64,000 nt of DNA from Hypomyces perniciosus (taxonomy: Eukaryota > Ascomycota > Sordariomycetes > Hypocreales > Hypocreaceae). Position 1 is the stretch's first letter; each line of letters begins with the position of its first letter. The stretch covers positions 233,501 to 297,500 of the forward strand of contig SPDT01000013.1 of the NCBI GenBank assembly GCA_008477525.1, given 5' to 3'. The notes beneath the pieces are model-generated. The model did not search any database, was not told the DNA's origin, and saw only the letters and a list, made by a program, of their open reading frames with translations. Position numbers and translations under genes: made by a program. Of this stretch, positions 47,416 to 57,833 are shown piece by piece.

Positions 47416-48825
47416 GGCAAGAAACGTGCCGCTGTGTCAAGCAAGATTCAGGAGAGACAATCCCGAATTGTGATTTGTAAATGCAGAGAGCTCGGCAAAA
47501 GATGGAAACACACGGCCCCAGTCTGGACTCCAGCCTGAGAATGCCGTGCGGCGAGTACTACGAGTACTTGGTAATAGTTCTAATAATATTAGACGCCATG
47601 TGGTCAGGAAAGCAGGTCGCAGGTCGGCGGCAACGAAGATTGTGCCTCCTGGCTACTGGCTGTCTGTCTCTGATGGATACTACCACAACGTTGAGAGCCA
47701 AGGCATTGGCGCCCTGCTGGCAAGTAGTAGCAGAAGCGGCCCTCCGTGTCGTCGTCCCCACAATCTCGTCCGTATCAACAGAGGCCAATACAAATATCGC
47801 CCGCACCTGCAGGACTGCTGCAGAGCGTGCCAACCTCGACCGATGGTCCCGGACGTTGGCCAAAAGCAGAGAAGCCTGCATCCGGATGAGGCGTCTGATT
47901 GGGGCATCCGGCCAGGCACTGCACAGAACCACACCATCCCACAGACTGATTGATCAACCATTGGTCTCCGCGGCCACGACCCCACTGGTATTCATGCAAC
48001 CCTCGCAGCCTTGTTTTGTGTCGCAATCTAAGTCGACAGGGGGGCCCCGTCTTGCTGCCGAACAGTGAGGCTGTCCTCTGGGTCTGTGAGGTATGGGCTG
48101 CAGAAGGAGGCGTCCAATCGAGAGGCCATTCGGTGCCCGCCGACGGGGATATTGACAGTCAACAATCTGATGCATGTTGGTCTGCATATTCGGTGCGCAT
48201 TCCATCCAAGCTTTGGGTGTTGAGATAACATGTATTATTGCTGCTGCTATTGCTTTGCTGCATGTGAGGAGGAGGGCGACGGTGGCTGTCAGTTAATCTG
48301 CCTGCATATACTACGAGTACTTCGTACATTGACGGCAGCCTGCGAACAAGGATTCTCCGACTGAGTGACTCCGTCTCGTGATGTGCCGCGATTTTTCTTT
48401 CTCGTTTGGAGCTGTTCTTCCATTCGCCAAGGTGGCCTGGATGGTGATAGGCGTAGATGGCTGAGGTTCGTTTGGATCTCACTTGGAACCCTGGCAGAAG
48501 AAGACAGACAGTGTCTCACGCCTGTGATTGGCCGCCCCGTGCTCCGTACAGTGTCCAGAAGGAGTGCGAGCCTCTTATCCGCACGCAAGGGTACGAGCTA
48601 GTACCACCACAAACAGGCGGTCTGGTTTGTCTCTTTTTTCCTCGCCCTGCGCCTCACAATACTTTCTAGTCTTGTTTTTCCTTCTGCCAAGTCACAACGG
48701 GTGGCCCGCATCTAGCCACCTGTGGCCTAGACCAGTTCAGCCACAAAAGTCAGATCCAGACGATGGATCACAGTGAGTGACATGGCATGGCTTTGGGTCT
48801 TGGGCGCTTTCAAGGTACTACTAGG

Positions 48826-48850
48826 TACTCCGTACTCCGTACTCCGTACT
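48826..48850. repeat. Three tandem TACTCCG units
   Basis: The longest array of the dispersed motif: TACTCCG three times in perfect tandem, then TACTA. Located in gene-free DNA. Confidence 0.75.
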
Positions 48851-49142
48851 ATCACCAACAACCCGCGCGCCATCGCGAATCCTCTCACCCGGAAATCTCA
48901 TCAAATGTTTCCAGGGTCTGTCGATCTTCTTCTGTTCGTGGCAGATCACAACAAGTCGTCACACCTTTGACAGAGCCTGCCTGTGTGCATGCATGGATTA
49001 GCAGATAGTCAATCAAGCACGGACGTCTTGCGGCGATTTGGCATTGCGATCCGCAAGCGATCCAGCACTAGTACTTCGTAGCAGCAGTAATACTACGGCT
49101 ACTGCTATTATCAAGTTTCGCCTTTACGAGTATGTTGTTGTT

Positions 49143-49205
49143 CGGAGTACGGAGTAATATCCAATACTACTACTTGTACTATATTTCGGTTATTATTACG
49201 GAGTA
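49143..49205. repeat. TACGGAGTA motif cluster
   Basis: Opposite-orientation copies: CGGAGTACGGAGTA at 49143-49156 and TACGGAGTA at 49197-49205, flanked by TAC/TAG trinucleotide microsatellite. Confidence 0.6.
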
Positions 49206-51780
49206 GTAGTATTGATGAGATGGGCCTGAAAGCGGCAGGTGTTAATGCCCAACCACTTTTGTCCTGTCCCCCCTTTACCCTATATCAGACAGATTTTATC
49301 CAGACACTGTCTGTTTAGTACTGCAATTACTAGTGTTAATAAGTCGTACATAGTATTAATAACATGATGTGGTAGTATTTCGTATGCACTCCGCACGGAG
49401 TTGATTCCACTCAGTGCCCTGCTTATGAGCAGGTAGGTAGTCATGGTAGTACGACTCATCTGGATGGTATGGAAATACTACCCTTGTCTGAATCAATGAA
49501 ACGGCCACTGTTGCTTGTTGCAATGATCACATCAAGCCAGACACCCACAATGTCTTGGGTTGCTCTGCCACGGCAAAGTGAAGCCTCCAACAAACCACGT
49601 CCTTGCTCTCCTGATTCAATGCTCCAGCCTCAACAACGCGCGGCAACGCCATCATTGGACCCGGCTGGGCACCCGCGGGTCTTTCCCGGCCTTCCCAAGA
49701 GAAGCAGCCCAGATGCAAGGAAGCAGAACAAGGCAGAATAAAGGGCGTGGAGAGGGGTCCAATAAGATGCCGACTCAGTCTCTGACCATCACACACACTC
49801 GTCGTTGTGGCTTTGGCGCATCGTGGCGAGCCAATCCTCAGCTGAGCAGCGCCATCCATGCACCAGAGGGCAACGTGAGGTGCAGAACCTATGGTCCAGT
49901 TTGCAAGTTTGGTGTGGGTAACCCTGTTCAACATAGGGATGGCTGGTAATAATGAGTATGTGCCTAGGCTAATATTAACTGATCAACAAGAGTGCCTAGC
50001 ACACTCCGAACTATCATTCGTACGATTTACCCGCGAAGTCACGCCTCTCTGTTTTGCCTCTACAGGCTAACTCCCGTGTTGGCGAAACGACGAACAGGGG
50101 ATCTTCAAACGAGTCGATCCAACACCATCAACATCAAGCATCCACTCCATTTGCCAAGTACCGATAAGTTTCGAGACCTATTGCGTTTCTTTTTTGGACC
50201 CTTTGCTCCGCATGCGTCTCCTTTCTTTTGTCTTCGCCTAGGACTGCTCAAACGCCATGTTTTGATGCAGGTGTCTCATGCATCGTGAATTGAATCGACT
50301 ATGCGCCAACCCATGCACTGCTGCGTCTTGTCAATAACAAGCATCTTATTCATTGCCCCAGGGCGGCTATCACTCAAACTTCACTCATTGTGGGGGGTTT
50401 CCAGGCTTCTGCCTACTGGAACCCTGCATCATGTATTGCCTACGCCTTCCTTTTGCCTCTTTGCCTTCGCCTCCATCCTCGTGAGATAACCACATGGCAG
50501 CATGGCTGGCTATGCAGGCATGTTTGCAAAACGCCTAGCTGCCAAGATGCTTGAAGGAGGCTCTTCATGCGGCTGCCTGCAAGACATCGACGACATCTAG
50601 TCCTCCTCCTACTACTATTATTTGCCACTGCTATCTGGTGTCTAGTCGTACGAGTACAGCAACAACAGAGTAACTTCGATCTGGACTTGCTACGTCCGAT
50701 AAACGCCGTTGCAAGCCCGTCGCGGGCACCCGCGGGGGCTAATGCTGAGCAAGACGCCTCGGTTTCCACAGTTTCCCACAAATGCTAGGCGGAATGGTGT
50801 CCGCCTCGTCGATGGCCCTTTCAGCTGCCTATTGTTTTCTATGACCAACAAATTTTCCTTTTGGCTTGGTTTTTTTCTTCTTCTTTCGCCTCCTTCTAAA
50901 CCCGATTCCACCGGATTCTTCCCTAACCCAGCTAACGAAACACACCGATGGCCGGAGGTGTGGGGCCGGCGAATCCGATCCTCTGTATGCCATGCGATCT
51001 CGTGTCCATATTCCCGAACTAATACTGCCTGCCACGGAAGCATGATTTATCGAGAAAAAGTTTTCAAGTGATCGTGACGTGATTTCGTATCTTGCTTTGG
51101 ATGATGACACATGTCCTTACTCAGCCTTTCTGAAGTAATGGGCCAGCGAACCCCGTAGTCGTACATGATATCCAATCCACATGCTTGCAGGATTAGAGCC
51201 AAAAAAATTCAGCGCCATTAATGGACTGATACCAAACCCAGGAACCGAGAAATGAGCTAGCAGTAGTACTACTACTACCACCAGATCTTAGTATTCTGGG
51301 AACGCCGAAGAATTTGGCTCTTGAACTCGGCCGAAAAAATCTGGGACAAACGGCGATGCCTACCCTACATACAAATTATCACTTTCTCGCGAACTTCTGC
51401 CTAGTAGACCTCTATAGCGCCCGCGGAAGCGGTGCTACGCCTAGTAACGTTGCGTAGAACCAACAGAAATTTGATAGATCAACTTTTCACATTTATTAGC
51501 TGCCCGGGTTCCCAATCCCCGGAGCTGGTATGAAGATGGTGTGAACCTGTCAGGAGAGCCTCGTCTTGATCGATCTACTAACTCTGTAAATTCCAACGGA
51601 GCCCAAACACATGAAAAATATGCATCCCCTTAACTCCACGGATGGTGAACTCTCCTTGTAGCTAGAGACCATCGGTGCAGCGATGGATCGTGATGGTGCC
51701 AGCCGTCTTCTCAAGACCGTTTCAACTCAGCCGCCACTGAAGTCACGAAAAACACGGAGAATAGCCGGCAGTTCGTAAGT

Positions 51781-51830
51781 AAGCTTAGAAATCGCTCAGA
51801 AATAGCATAGCTTAGAAATAGCATCGCATT
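51781..51830. repeat. Short direct repeat, AGAAATAGCAT
   Basis: The phrase CTTAGAAAT recurs and AGAAATAGCAT occurs twice within about 45 bp. A small local duplication. Confidence 0.5.
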
Positions 51831-51859
51831 GGCAGCAGCATTAGATAGCCCTATCAGAC

Positions 51860-52093
51860 TTACAAAGCATGTTGTTGCTTAGCAACCTGGCGGATGAGGA
51901 TCTCGATGATGGTGTAAATGCTGCATAACGTTGCAGTAGGGCTCCTTTCGTAGAAATACCCATCGGCATTTGTATTAAGATTTCTCACTAGACGAAAGAT
52001 GCACAGAACAAGGGTAACGATGGCCACGTAACTGTGGAGGCTTTCTGCGGCTTGAGCGGGAGTTGTCGTTGAAGCTAAGACTGCTGCTGCCAA
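51860..52093 (-). other. Doubtful open frame with a hydrophobic segment
   Basis: A 77-codon frame lacking an ATG start (opens at TTG) with a coding-like composition: Ala/Thr-rich start, one hydrophobic stretch (SYVAIVTLVLCIFRLV) and a polar tail. It has no recognised family. It could be a last exon, a relic, or chance. Confidence 0.2.
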
Positions 52094-52870
52094 TGCTGAG
52101 GTAACCTCATAAGTGATTAAGTAGCTTACTTAAGGGTTCAAAGTTCTTTCAGAGTTGCGACATCCGATAAATTGCGGAGAGTTGTTGAAACCATGCCTAG
52201 TTGGTGTTTGAACCCTGAGTTGGGAACTGATGACTCCTGACTGGAGTGGTTCTGGCCATTTAGTGATACTCATGCTTCAGTCTTCTACCCCATCTACTAT
52301 ATGCGGAGATTCCGAATCAGAAACGGAGACATCCTATTTCCAATCATATTCTCAGTCCAAAGATACGTGGCGTGGTCGTTCCATGCGTCGTCAGCGTCTT
52401 CCACATGTTGACCCATGGCAACGGACAACTAGTGAAACAAATCGCGGACCAGCAAAGACCGCGATTATACTCTGAAACGGCCTACGTATAGCCGTTAAAA
52501 TAGCCACCCCGAAAATAAATCGCAAAGGCGTTTTGAAGCCCCTCTCAGTTTGACTTGCGCACTGCAGATGCACATCGGAAGCTTGCAATCAGGAGCCGTA
52601 ATCCAATAGAACGGCCTTACCTTGGTCACGGAAAACTCCCGGGGGTGTTGGATTGCATGGAAAGCCCAATAATTCTACAGACTAACGACGATATTATTTC
52701 GCTATGTTGAGTCTAAACATTGCGAGGGACTGTTGAGCCGTTCCCATTTACCAAGGGTGTGTCAAAGAGGAATAGAATTCCGCTTGGGCCGCCTCCAAAA
52801 AGAGGTTTATAGGAGTTTACAAATTAATTTTCTAGAACATTTCAACTATATTGACCCTTGGGTTCATTTC

Positions 52871-53520
52871 TCAGTGCTTGGTTCGGGATGTGGGTGACGG
52901 AGCCGCCGGAGGACGGGAATCATCAAACGACTCTTTAGCAAGCACGGGTTCATCATCATCTTCTAAAACATAATCAGTCTGAATCAGAGCTACATACGAA
53001 GTATTTTTGGATAGAAGGCGCACCCATCTGCACAAGCGGCGTAGCCATGAACGTATAGTTCCCACGCCCTCAATCACTCTGCTAGTAGAAAAACGTCATG
53101 ACTATGTATGAACCACTGCCTTATCTCAAAACACTGGTCGAGCAACATTGTTGTAAGCTAGCAGAAAGGAAGCATGCACTGGTGAACCATGTCTCTGGAA
53201 GCTGAACCGTCATTGATATTGCCTCAGCCTCATTAATAGCCCCTGGTCGCAGCCAATCAACCTCCCAAGCAATGAACACATCTGTGAACGCCAGCGCGAC
53301 CTAGCGCTCAATATTGACACCATCAACATTTCATCGTCGGATAGATGGCTTAGATCTATTCTACCGGCTCTGAGAGACTCGACCTGTGGCGCAAGGCGGG
53401 ATCGGGCTCGGCGCCGAGGATCAATCAATTCGCCTGCATCATACCTGCATTTTGCGGACCGCGGTGTCGCCTCGATCGAAGCTCTGATAAGGCCATGAGA
53501 GGGCCAATGGCACTGCCACT
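52871..53520 (-). other. Possible two-exon gene or relic, family unknown
   Basis: Two minus-strand frames look coding-like. The upstream one (about 53520-53210) is open for about 100 codons and includes RIDLSHLSDDEMLMVSIL and RWRSQMCSLLGRL. The downstream one (about 53088-52871) begins near RVIEGVGTIRSWLRRL and ends with an acidic then Pro/Ser-rich tail before a TGA. A possible intron between them would use donor GTTGAT (53269) and acceptor CTACTAG (near 53088), which are only moderately convincing. No ATG start was located and I do not recognise the family. Confidence 0.28.
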
Positions 53521-55345
53521 GCGTCGCCGGTCAAGGAGTTATGAACTCGAACCATTGTAACTGGTGTCATTTCACACAGAATGGGATGACGTGGTGGCAA
53601 CGAGTGGCCACGTTTAAGCAGCAGACTGCGCGAAAGTAAGTACAGGAATCAAGAGGCGGTTGTCGACTGGCTGTAGATTGCAGTTCGCTCGTGCCATCAC
53701 AGCCACTGCATCTCCAGGCCTTGTTATTGAGCGGGATTATCGACAAAGAACAGATAGATGTACGCCGTGCGCCTCGTCTGAACTACACGGCACTTGATTC
53801 TCAAGGCATTGCGCCTTTCGTACTAAAGTATCATTCTGGAAGCGGTATCCCTGCTGCGAAGCGCCCGCCTTGGTGATGAATCGAACATACTAGAAGATGC
53901 GCAGTATGATCGGCCATTCGACGAATAAAGGGACCGGAAGGCTGACTGGTGGAGAGTTTGGTGACTTGTCCTGCATTCGCGCATGAATAAAGTGACGTGT
54001 AGTCTGCCAAGGACAATGGTTCACTCCCGGAGGAAGTGCAATGTCCGGACTGACAGCTCGCTTACCACAACATCGCTTTATTGTTTCCAGATGGAGAGCT
54101 TTGCATGAACAACCTGAGTCAGATATGCAAGGTTTTCCTGTTTCTCTCTGTACCACTCCGCCAACCTCTTTGAATGTTTCTGTGCATACACCATCTTCGA
54201 CTAGAGCCTTCAGTGGCTGGTCACGGCGTGTGCTGTTGTCTTGACAACTATGCAAGTCGGATTGACGAGGAGTCTGCAGGCCGACAGCAAGCAATTATGT
54301 GAAACCATACGAGTTCAAAATATTTACTATCCTGGGGCTTCTATTCGCTACAGCATCGCCATTGTGGTACTCTTGAATACTGCTAGGCCTAAGAACAGGT
54401 CAAGATAACCAATCTAAGCTCCTGCGCTATGGATGTTGTGAATATAAATATATAAATTATGAATCTATAAATAAATGAATAAATGAATAAATAAACAAAT
54501 TTAATTTAAATACGAATTAACACAAAACCCCTAGGAATATGTAGGATGTAGGGTGTAGTGTTGTGCGACAAAGAAAGCGGCGACGTTGCATTTTTAGCAT
54601 TGCGCTTTTCGAATCAGAGCAGAGCAGAGCGAATGCTTGATACATTAGATGAACAATAATATGAATAAAAGTACTTAATAATTCGATCAACATCTAATTC
54701 CTGCCGTGGTCGGTAGTCCTGCCAGCGGTTACTGCCTCTCAGACAATACTCATCAAGTCCCAGCCCATGAGCCTGATTTCAGGAATGTAGCATCTAGGAT
54801 ATAGAAAAAAGACGTACTGGTTTGCCTAAATACAACTTTTAATACCAATTTGCCCATTACCGGCCCATTATACCGATGAGAAGAATGAGGGATGTCGCTG
54901 GCTGTAGGTTTCTGAGGATTGGAAGTTTCGTACAATCATTTTTGTAGTATCACTCCATTGTAGGACTTTTTGTTGCAAAAAAGAGATATCGAAACAGAAA
55001 GGAGTCACCCAATTGTTGTTCAATGAGAAACAAATCATTAAGTAAAAGGAGGACCTCTATGCGACCCTAGACGTCAGTGAAGAGATATCTCGTAATGTAT
55101 ATCCTTACATACAGATATACTCATATAAAACACACTCAAGTAGTATCGGAGCTTCTGTTCTTGCTATTGACGATTCAAGACCTCAGAATTCATCCAGAAC
55201 TTCATTCCAGTTCATTATCCTGCCCTGTCTTGATGCAGTCGCTCACTCTCCCGACTCAATACAAGACCACGATCGTGATCATCCATGATAAGCCCAACAA
55301 CGTATCGCAAAGCGATATTGTACATATGATTATGGTTACGCCGCC
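53521..55345. other. AT-rich intergenic region
   Basis: No gene seen. Includes an A/T low-complexity block (about 54441-54512) of TAAA/TGAA tetranucleotide units. A short plus-strand frame at 53691-53876 has no recognised family. Confidence 0.45.
54441..54512. repeat. AT-rich AAAT/GAAT low-complexity tract
   Basis: Runs of AATAAATGAATAAATGAATAA-like tetranucleotides, read directly. Simple repeat, non-coding. Confidence 0.75.
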
Positions 55346-55966
55346 TCACTCGCGATACAAATCTAAACTGTCATTGACGTGAGGAAACAGACATCCATTA
55401 GGCACAGGGTCTCCGAGGAACTCGCACAAACATCCCCAACCATCTGTAACTCTATGCTCAAGCAACACACCCAGCCGAAGCGAGAACAAACATGGCTCCG
55501 GGTCCGTGACACGCCAATACATCGTGTTAATGGCAGATGCGCACCGAGAGTGCACGACACGGCTGGAGAACACGGCTTTGGCCTCTGGGCAAGTCTCGAT
55601 GAACTCCTTTACAAAGCGATGACCGGCCAATCGTATACAGCCTGACTGTTGCCTAGGAGCTGGTCCTGGTCTTCATGGGTGAAGGGCTTATCGCTTTTAC
55701 CGTACTAGGAACATAGGACTTGTATTCATATGAAAGCATATGGGGGGTTCTCGATGGAGTAGTTTATAATATGGTGTGCGTAGACGTATGTGAGTTATTT
55801 CACAGCAGCACACATGGCTGAGAATAGCCCTGACATCGCGACCATGACTCAAAACAATGTATTCGAGAGGATGAAGCAACAAGCCAGTGAAGGGAGTCAA
55901 CATACATATAGTATTGGTGCGGCTTAGACCTAGGACGAGAACCTCGGTTCTTGTCTGCTCAAACAA
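55346..55966 (-). pseudogene. Decayed sulfotransferase-family gene (P-loop, Sulfotransfer_4 type)
   Basis: Broken pieces of one fungal sulfotransferase-like gene appear in order on the minus strand. First is a P-loop-like VLVLGLSRTNT (near 55935), altered from the family's usual GxPRTGT. Then comes a segment with ENPPYAF, a TGA and a TAG stop, and KPFTHEDQDQLLGN...VYDWP (about 55620-55690). After a frameshift near 55620 comes FVKEFIETCPEAKAVFSSR, and finally DGWGCLCEFLGDPVPN near the C-terminus. The order and phrases fit the fungal P-loop sulfotransferase family (PF17784), normally about 250 aa. Two in-frame stops plus one frameshift make an active product very unlikely. The TGA sits where a Trp is usual and the TAG where a Lys/Gln would fit, both C-to-T/G-to-A type changes. 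Confidence 0.72.
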
Positions 55967-56426
55967 GGTGATTGCTCTTGAGAAGCCCCCGACTTACAAG
56001 TGATGAACGTATATATCGTCGCCGAAATGTTATCTTTGGTACATGTATTCACAACGGTGTTCTGAAAGCCTTTTGGGCCATCCAGGTCCGCACGTTTGCG
56101 ATTTCATGCGGCACCATTCCCTCAATAATCCTCACGAGTCGTTTGCCTGCCAAAACTTCAATCAGCACTCTGCAAGTCTATGCTTGTTCCTTGATCGGAT
56201 ACGAAAAGGATTAATAATGACCATAATTTCTTCCCTTGGAGAAACAGAAAACCTTTGCAATACAGTCCAAGTGTGACCTAGGTAATAGTAATAATAATGA
56301 GGAATTGGTGGTGATCGTCAAGGATGATCATTAGGCAAAAACGACATCACGACGGAACATTGAAGAACAATTTGTCGCCAACCCTCAGCATCCGAACCCG
56401 CTACAATGGCTTCTCAAAGTCATTCA
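55967..56426. other. Intergenic spacer
   Basis: Spacer between the sulfotransferase remnant and the tRNA gene. Short frames only. No gene seen. Confidence 0.45.
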
Positions 56427-56498
56427 TCTTCCGTAGTATAGTGGTCAGTATGCAAGCTTGTCACGCTTGAGACCCGGGTTCAATTCCCGGCGGGAGAG
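56427..56498 (+). tRNA. tRNA-Asp (anticodon GTC)
   Basis: All four stems can be drawn. Acceptor stem TCTTCCG (56427-56433) pairs with CGGGAGA (56491-56497) with one G-U. The anticodon stem CAAGC/GCTTG encloses the seven-base loop TTGTCAC, placing anticodon GTC at 56460-56462. T-stem CCGGG/CCCGG encloses TTCAATT (B box GGTTCAATTCC). The discriminator base is G (56498), as expected for tRNA-Asp. The D-arm text TAGTATAGTGGTCAGTAT matches eukaryotic tRNA-Asp. There is no intron, and CCA is not encoded. Confidence 0.96.
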
Positions 56499-56515
56499 CA
56501 GCGACCAATCGGTTC

Positions 56516-56522
56516 TTTTTTT
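56516..56522 (+). terminator. RNA polymerase III T-run terminator
   Basis: Seven T residues start 18 bases after the tRNA-Asp 3' end, a standard pol III stop signal for the tRNA. Confidence 0.85.
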
Positions 56523-57833
56523 GCTCTTATCTACTTTGTTTTGATCTCTTGTCAAAAGATGAATTCTTTTTGCATTTGCAATATACCACAATAAAGAATC
56601 TGTTGTTGATATTAGTATAGTCAACACCACTCACAATACCCAAAGGGCCGGAGCGTATCGGTAGTGTTCCAGACTATTGAACCTATGGTTGACCAGTGAT
56701 TATATGCCATGGCTTGCTTTGCATATTTGCTTGGTTAATTTGTTGGATAGGTATTTAGACCACAGGCCAGGTCTACTTGCAGAGACTGATCTATTATTCT
56801 GATAAACATACGTTGTATTATCTGTCCTCTCATATTCGGGAATGTGTCAGGAGTTGGGGGCGACGGGCCGTTGTCCTAGTCTTCCTGCAAAAACGATTCG
56901 GTCTGCAAATGTCGACAAACTAACAATCTCAACAGATTGTCTCATAAAGTCTTAAATCATGCATCTCCCGCCGCAATTTTGAACCGGGATGGTCAAGCAC
57001 AGGCTTTCCTGAGGCGGCGCAGCAAGCTGCAGATGCATGGATCTGCCTATGTGGCAGTGCTATGAGCGCCTGGTGACTGTTTGGAGGCCGCTTTTGCTAT
57101 GCTATACTACGGAGTACATCAGCAAACAACTAACACATCACGGTAATACCATTGACTATCAAGGTCCAACGAATTCTTTGTTTTTTTATTTTTATTTATT
57201 TATTTATTTATTTATAAATTTTAATACTGAGGTCCTAGGAATATACGGGCTTGAGCCTCAAGTCCTATTTACCCCACTGTACCTTGTACTACTTTGTAGT
57301 GACACAAGGACCAAATATCAAGGAATAGGGAGGGACCTTATTAGTAGTACTTCATACTTCATACCTACCTAGGTTCGCAAACCAAGCATCAAGACACTTA
57401 AAACTTCCATCAACATGCCTCGGTAACGACAAACACGGCTTCGGCTCGATTCCAAGCAAACGGTTTTTTGTTTTTTATGAACACAATGTACGAAGTAATT
57501 AAGCGCCAGTTCCACCTATGTCATGGATGATACCTTGTCCTGTTCAGGACCTCCAGGGCTGATTGACTCACCGGCCAGGACGCATCGCGGTTGGACGCCT
57601 CCTTTGTAGGCAACCAGCAAGGCGGCAACAAAGGCGTCGAGATTGCAACCCAAGTCTCAACTCTGCATTTGTATTAATATAAATGTGTGGCCTAGTTTCG
57701 GGAGCCATGGGCTAGGCATCTCATCCATTCATTCCCACATTCATTCTTCACTCCGTCATTCATCGACACAGTCTCAACTCCATCTTGCTTGTCTGTTTGT
57801 CCTGGAGGCCGCCAGCCTCCCAACGTCACCATA
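56523..57833. other. Intergenic region
   Basis: No gene seen. It carries a TTTA microsatellite (57178-57220), a TACGGAGTA copy at 57108-57116 and the presumptive promoter of the AAA ATPase gene, with a CT-rich stretch near 57725-57800. Confidence 0.5.
57178..57220. repeat. TTTA tetranucleotide microsatellite
   Basis: About seven TTTA units after a T-run, read directly. Simple repeat. Confidence 0.85.

Larger units (their letters stand above)
45402..51859. other. Gene-poor 6.5-kb region upstream of the kinase
   Basis: No convincing gene on either strand. The left part is likely promoter and 5' UTR of the Ran1-like kinase, whose relatives often have long leaders. Dispersed motif copies are dense: 47393-47415 (two units), 48826-48850 (three tandem units), 49143-49156 and 49197-49205. 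The open frames of 100-195 codons have overlapping alternatives on the other strand and no recognisable domain. Confidence 0.45.

Noticed and set aside
47481..48068. 195-codon plus-strand frame in the gene-poor region
   Set aside because: Arg/Ala/Thr-rich with no conserved motif; competing frames on both strands span the same bases.
50567..50788. 73-codon frame with a Leu-rich start resembling a signal anchor
   Set aside because: The Leu run comes from a CTC/CTA trinucleotide microsatellite, so the hydrophobic segment is a repeat artefact.
53691..53876. 61-codon plus-strand frame considered as an rRNA or gene fragment
   Set aside because: I could not match it to any rRNA text or protein family.
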